Positions 5,788 to 5,817 of a stretch of 5,817 nt of DNA are shown one piece after another (within the stretch, counting starts at the first letter, position 1; each line of letters starts with the position of its first letter). The stretch covers positions 1 to 5,817 of the forward strand of contig DOHE01000346.1 of NCBI GenBank assembly GCA_003535395.1, in the 5' to 3' direction. The translations under genes were made by a program, and so were the position numbers. The notes under the pieces are model-generated. The model made no database searches. It was not told where the DNA came from and worked only from the letters and a program-made list of their open reading frames with translations. Source of the stretch: Clostridiales bacterium. GTDB taxonomy: Bacteria; Bacillota; Clostridia; UBA8921.

Positions 5788-5817
5788 GCGGGTGTAGTTC
5801 AATGGTAGAACATCAGC
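5788..5817 (+). tRNA. tRNA-Gly, 5' part only (cut by the window end)
   Basis: The acceptor 5' strand GCGGGTG (5788-5794) is followed by TA and the D stem GTTC (5797-5800). The D loop AATGGTA contains the invariant GG. The pairing GAAC (5808-5811), base A26 (5812) and the anticodon stem 5' strand TCAGC (5813-5817) complete what is visible. GCGGG, GTAGTTCAATGGTAGAAC and AGC are typical of bacterial glycine tRNAs. The window ends before the anticodon, so UCC, CCC or GCC cannot be read. Resemblance to known sequences favours UCC or CCC. A perfect promoter lies 35 bases upstream. Further tRNA genes may follow. Confidence 0.85.

Overview
The window is a stretch of a branched-chain amino acid biosynthesis operon. 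All of its protein genes lie on the + strand, and the downstream edge holds the beginning of a separately promoted tRNA gene. The order is ilvB (3' end only), ilvN, ilvD, leuA, cimA, a palindromic intergenic repeat, a consensus promoter, and tRNA-Gly (5' part only). The sequence is GC-rich in the genes. It uses AAGGAGG/GGAGG-type Shine-Dalgarno sites and a sigma-70/sigma-A promoter. The CimA is of the long citramalate synthase type, and the IlvD lacks the cysteine that ligates the cluster in air-stable [2Fe-2S] dehydratases. Together these suggest an anaerobic, moderately GC-rich Firmicute of the class Clostridia. That placement is an inference from protein style, not a database result.

Layout. 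Bases 1-197 are the C-terminus of the acetohydroxyacid synthase catalytic subunit. Bases 227-751 are its small regulatory subunit. Bases 794-2497 are dihydroxyacid dehydratase. Bases 2538-4076 are 2-isopropylmalate synthase. Bases 4060-5652 are (R)-citramalate synthase, overlapping leuA by 17 bases. Gaps within the operon are 29 to 42 bases and hold little beyond ribosome binding sites, so co-transcription is likely. The operon's own promoter and any leader control lie upstream of the window. The 135 bases after cimA hold a 34-base perfect palindrome, a 9-base tandem duplication, a T7 tract and a perfect TTGACA-N17-TATAAT promoter for the tRNA.

How the genes work together. IlvBN condenses pyruvate with pyruvate or 2-oxobutyrate. 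IlvD makes the 2-oxoacid precursors of valine, leucine and isoleucine. LeuA diverts 2-oxoisovalerate into leucine. CimA makes citramalate from pyruvate and acetyl-CoA, a threonine-independent source of 2-oxobutyrate for isoleucine. ilvC, leuB, leuC, leuD, ilvE and ilvA are not in the window, so the reductoisomerase and the shared isomerase/dehydrogenase steps must be encoded elsewhere.

The protein content is ordinary and well known. I do not see a previously undescribed system. The least explained piece is the repeat-rich 5652-5721 segment between cimA and the tRNA promoter.
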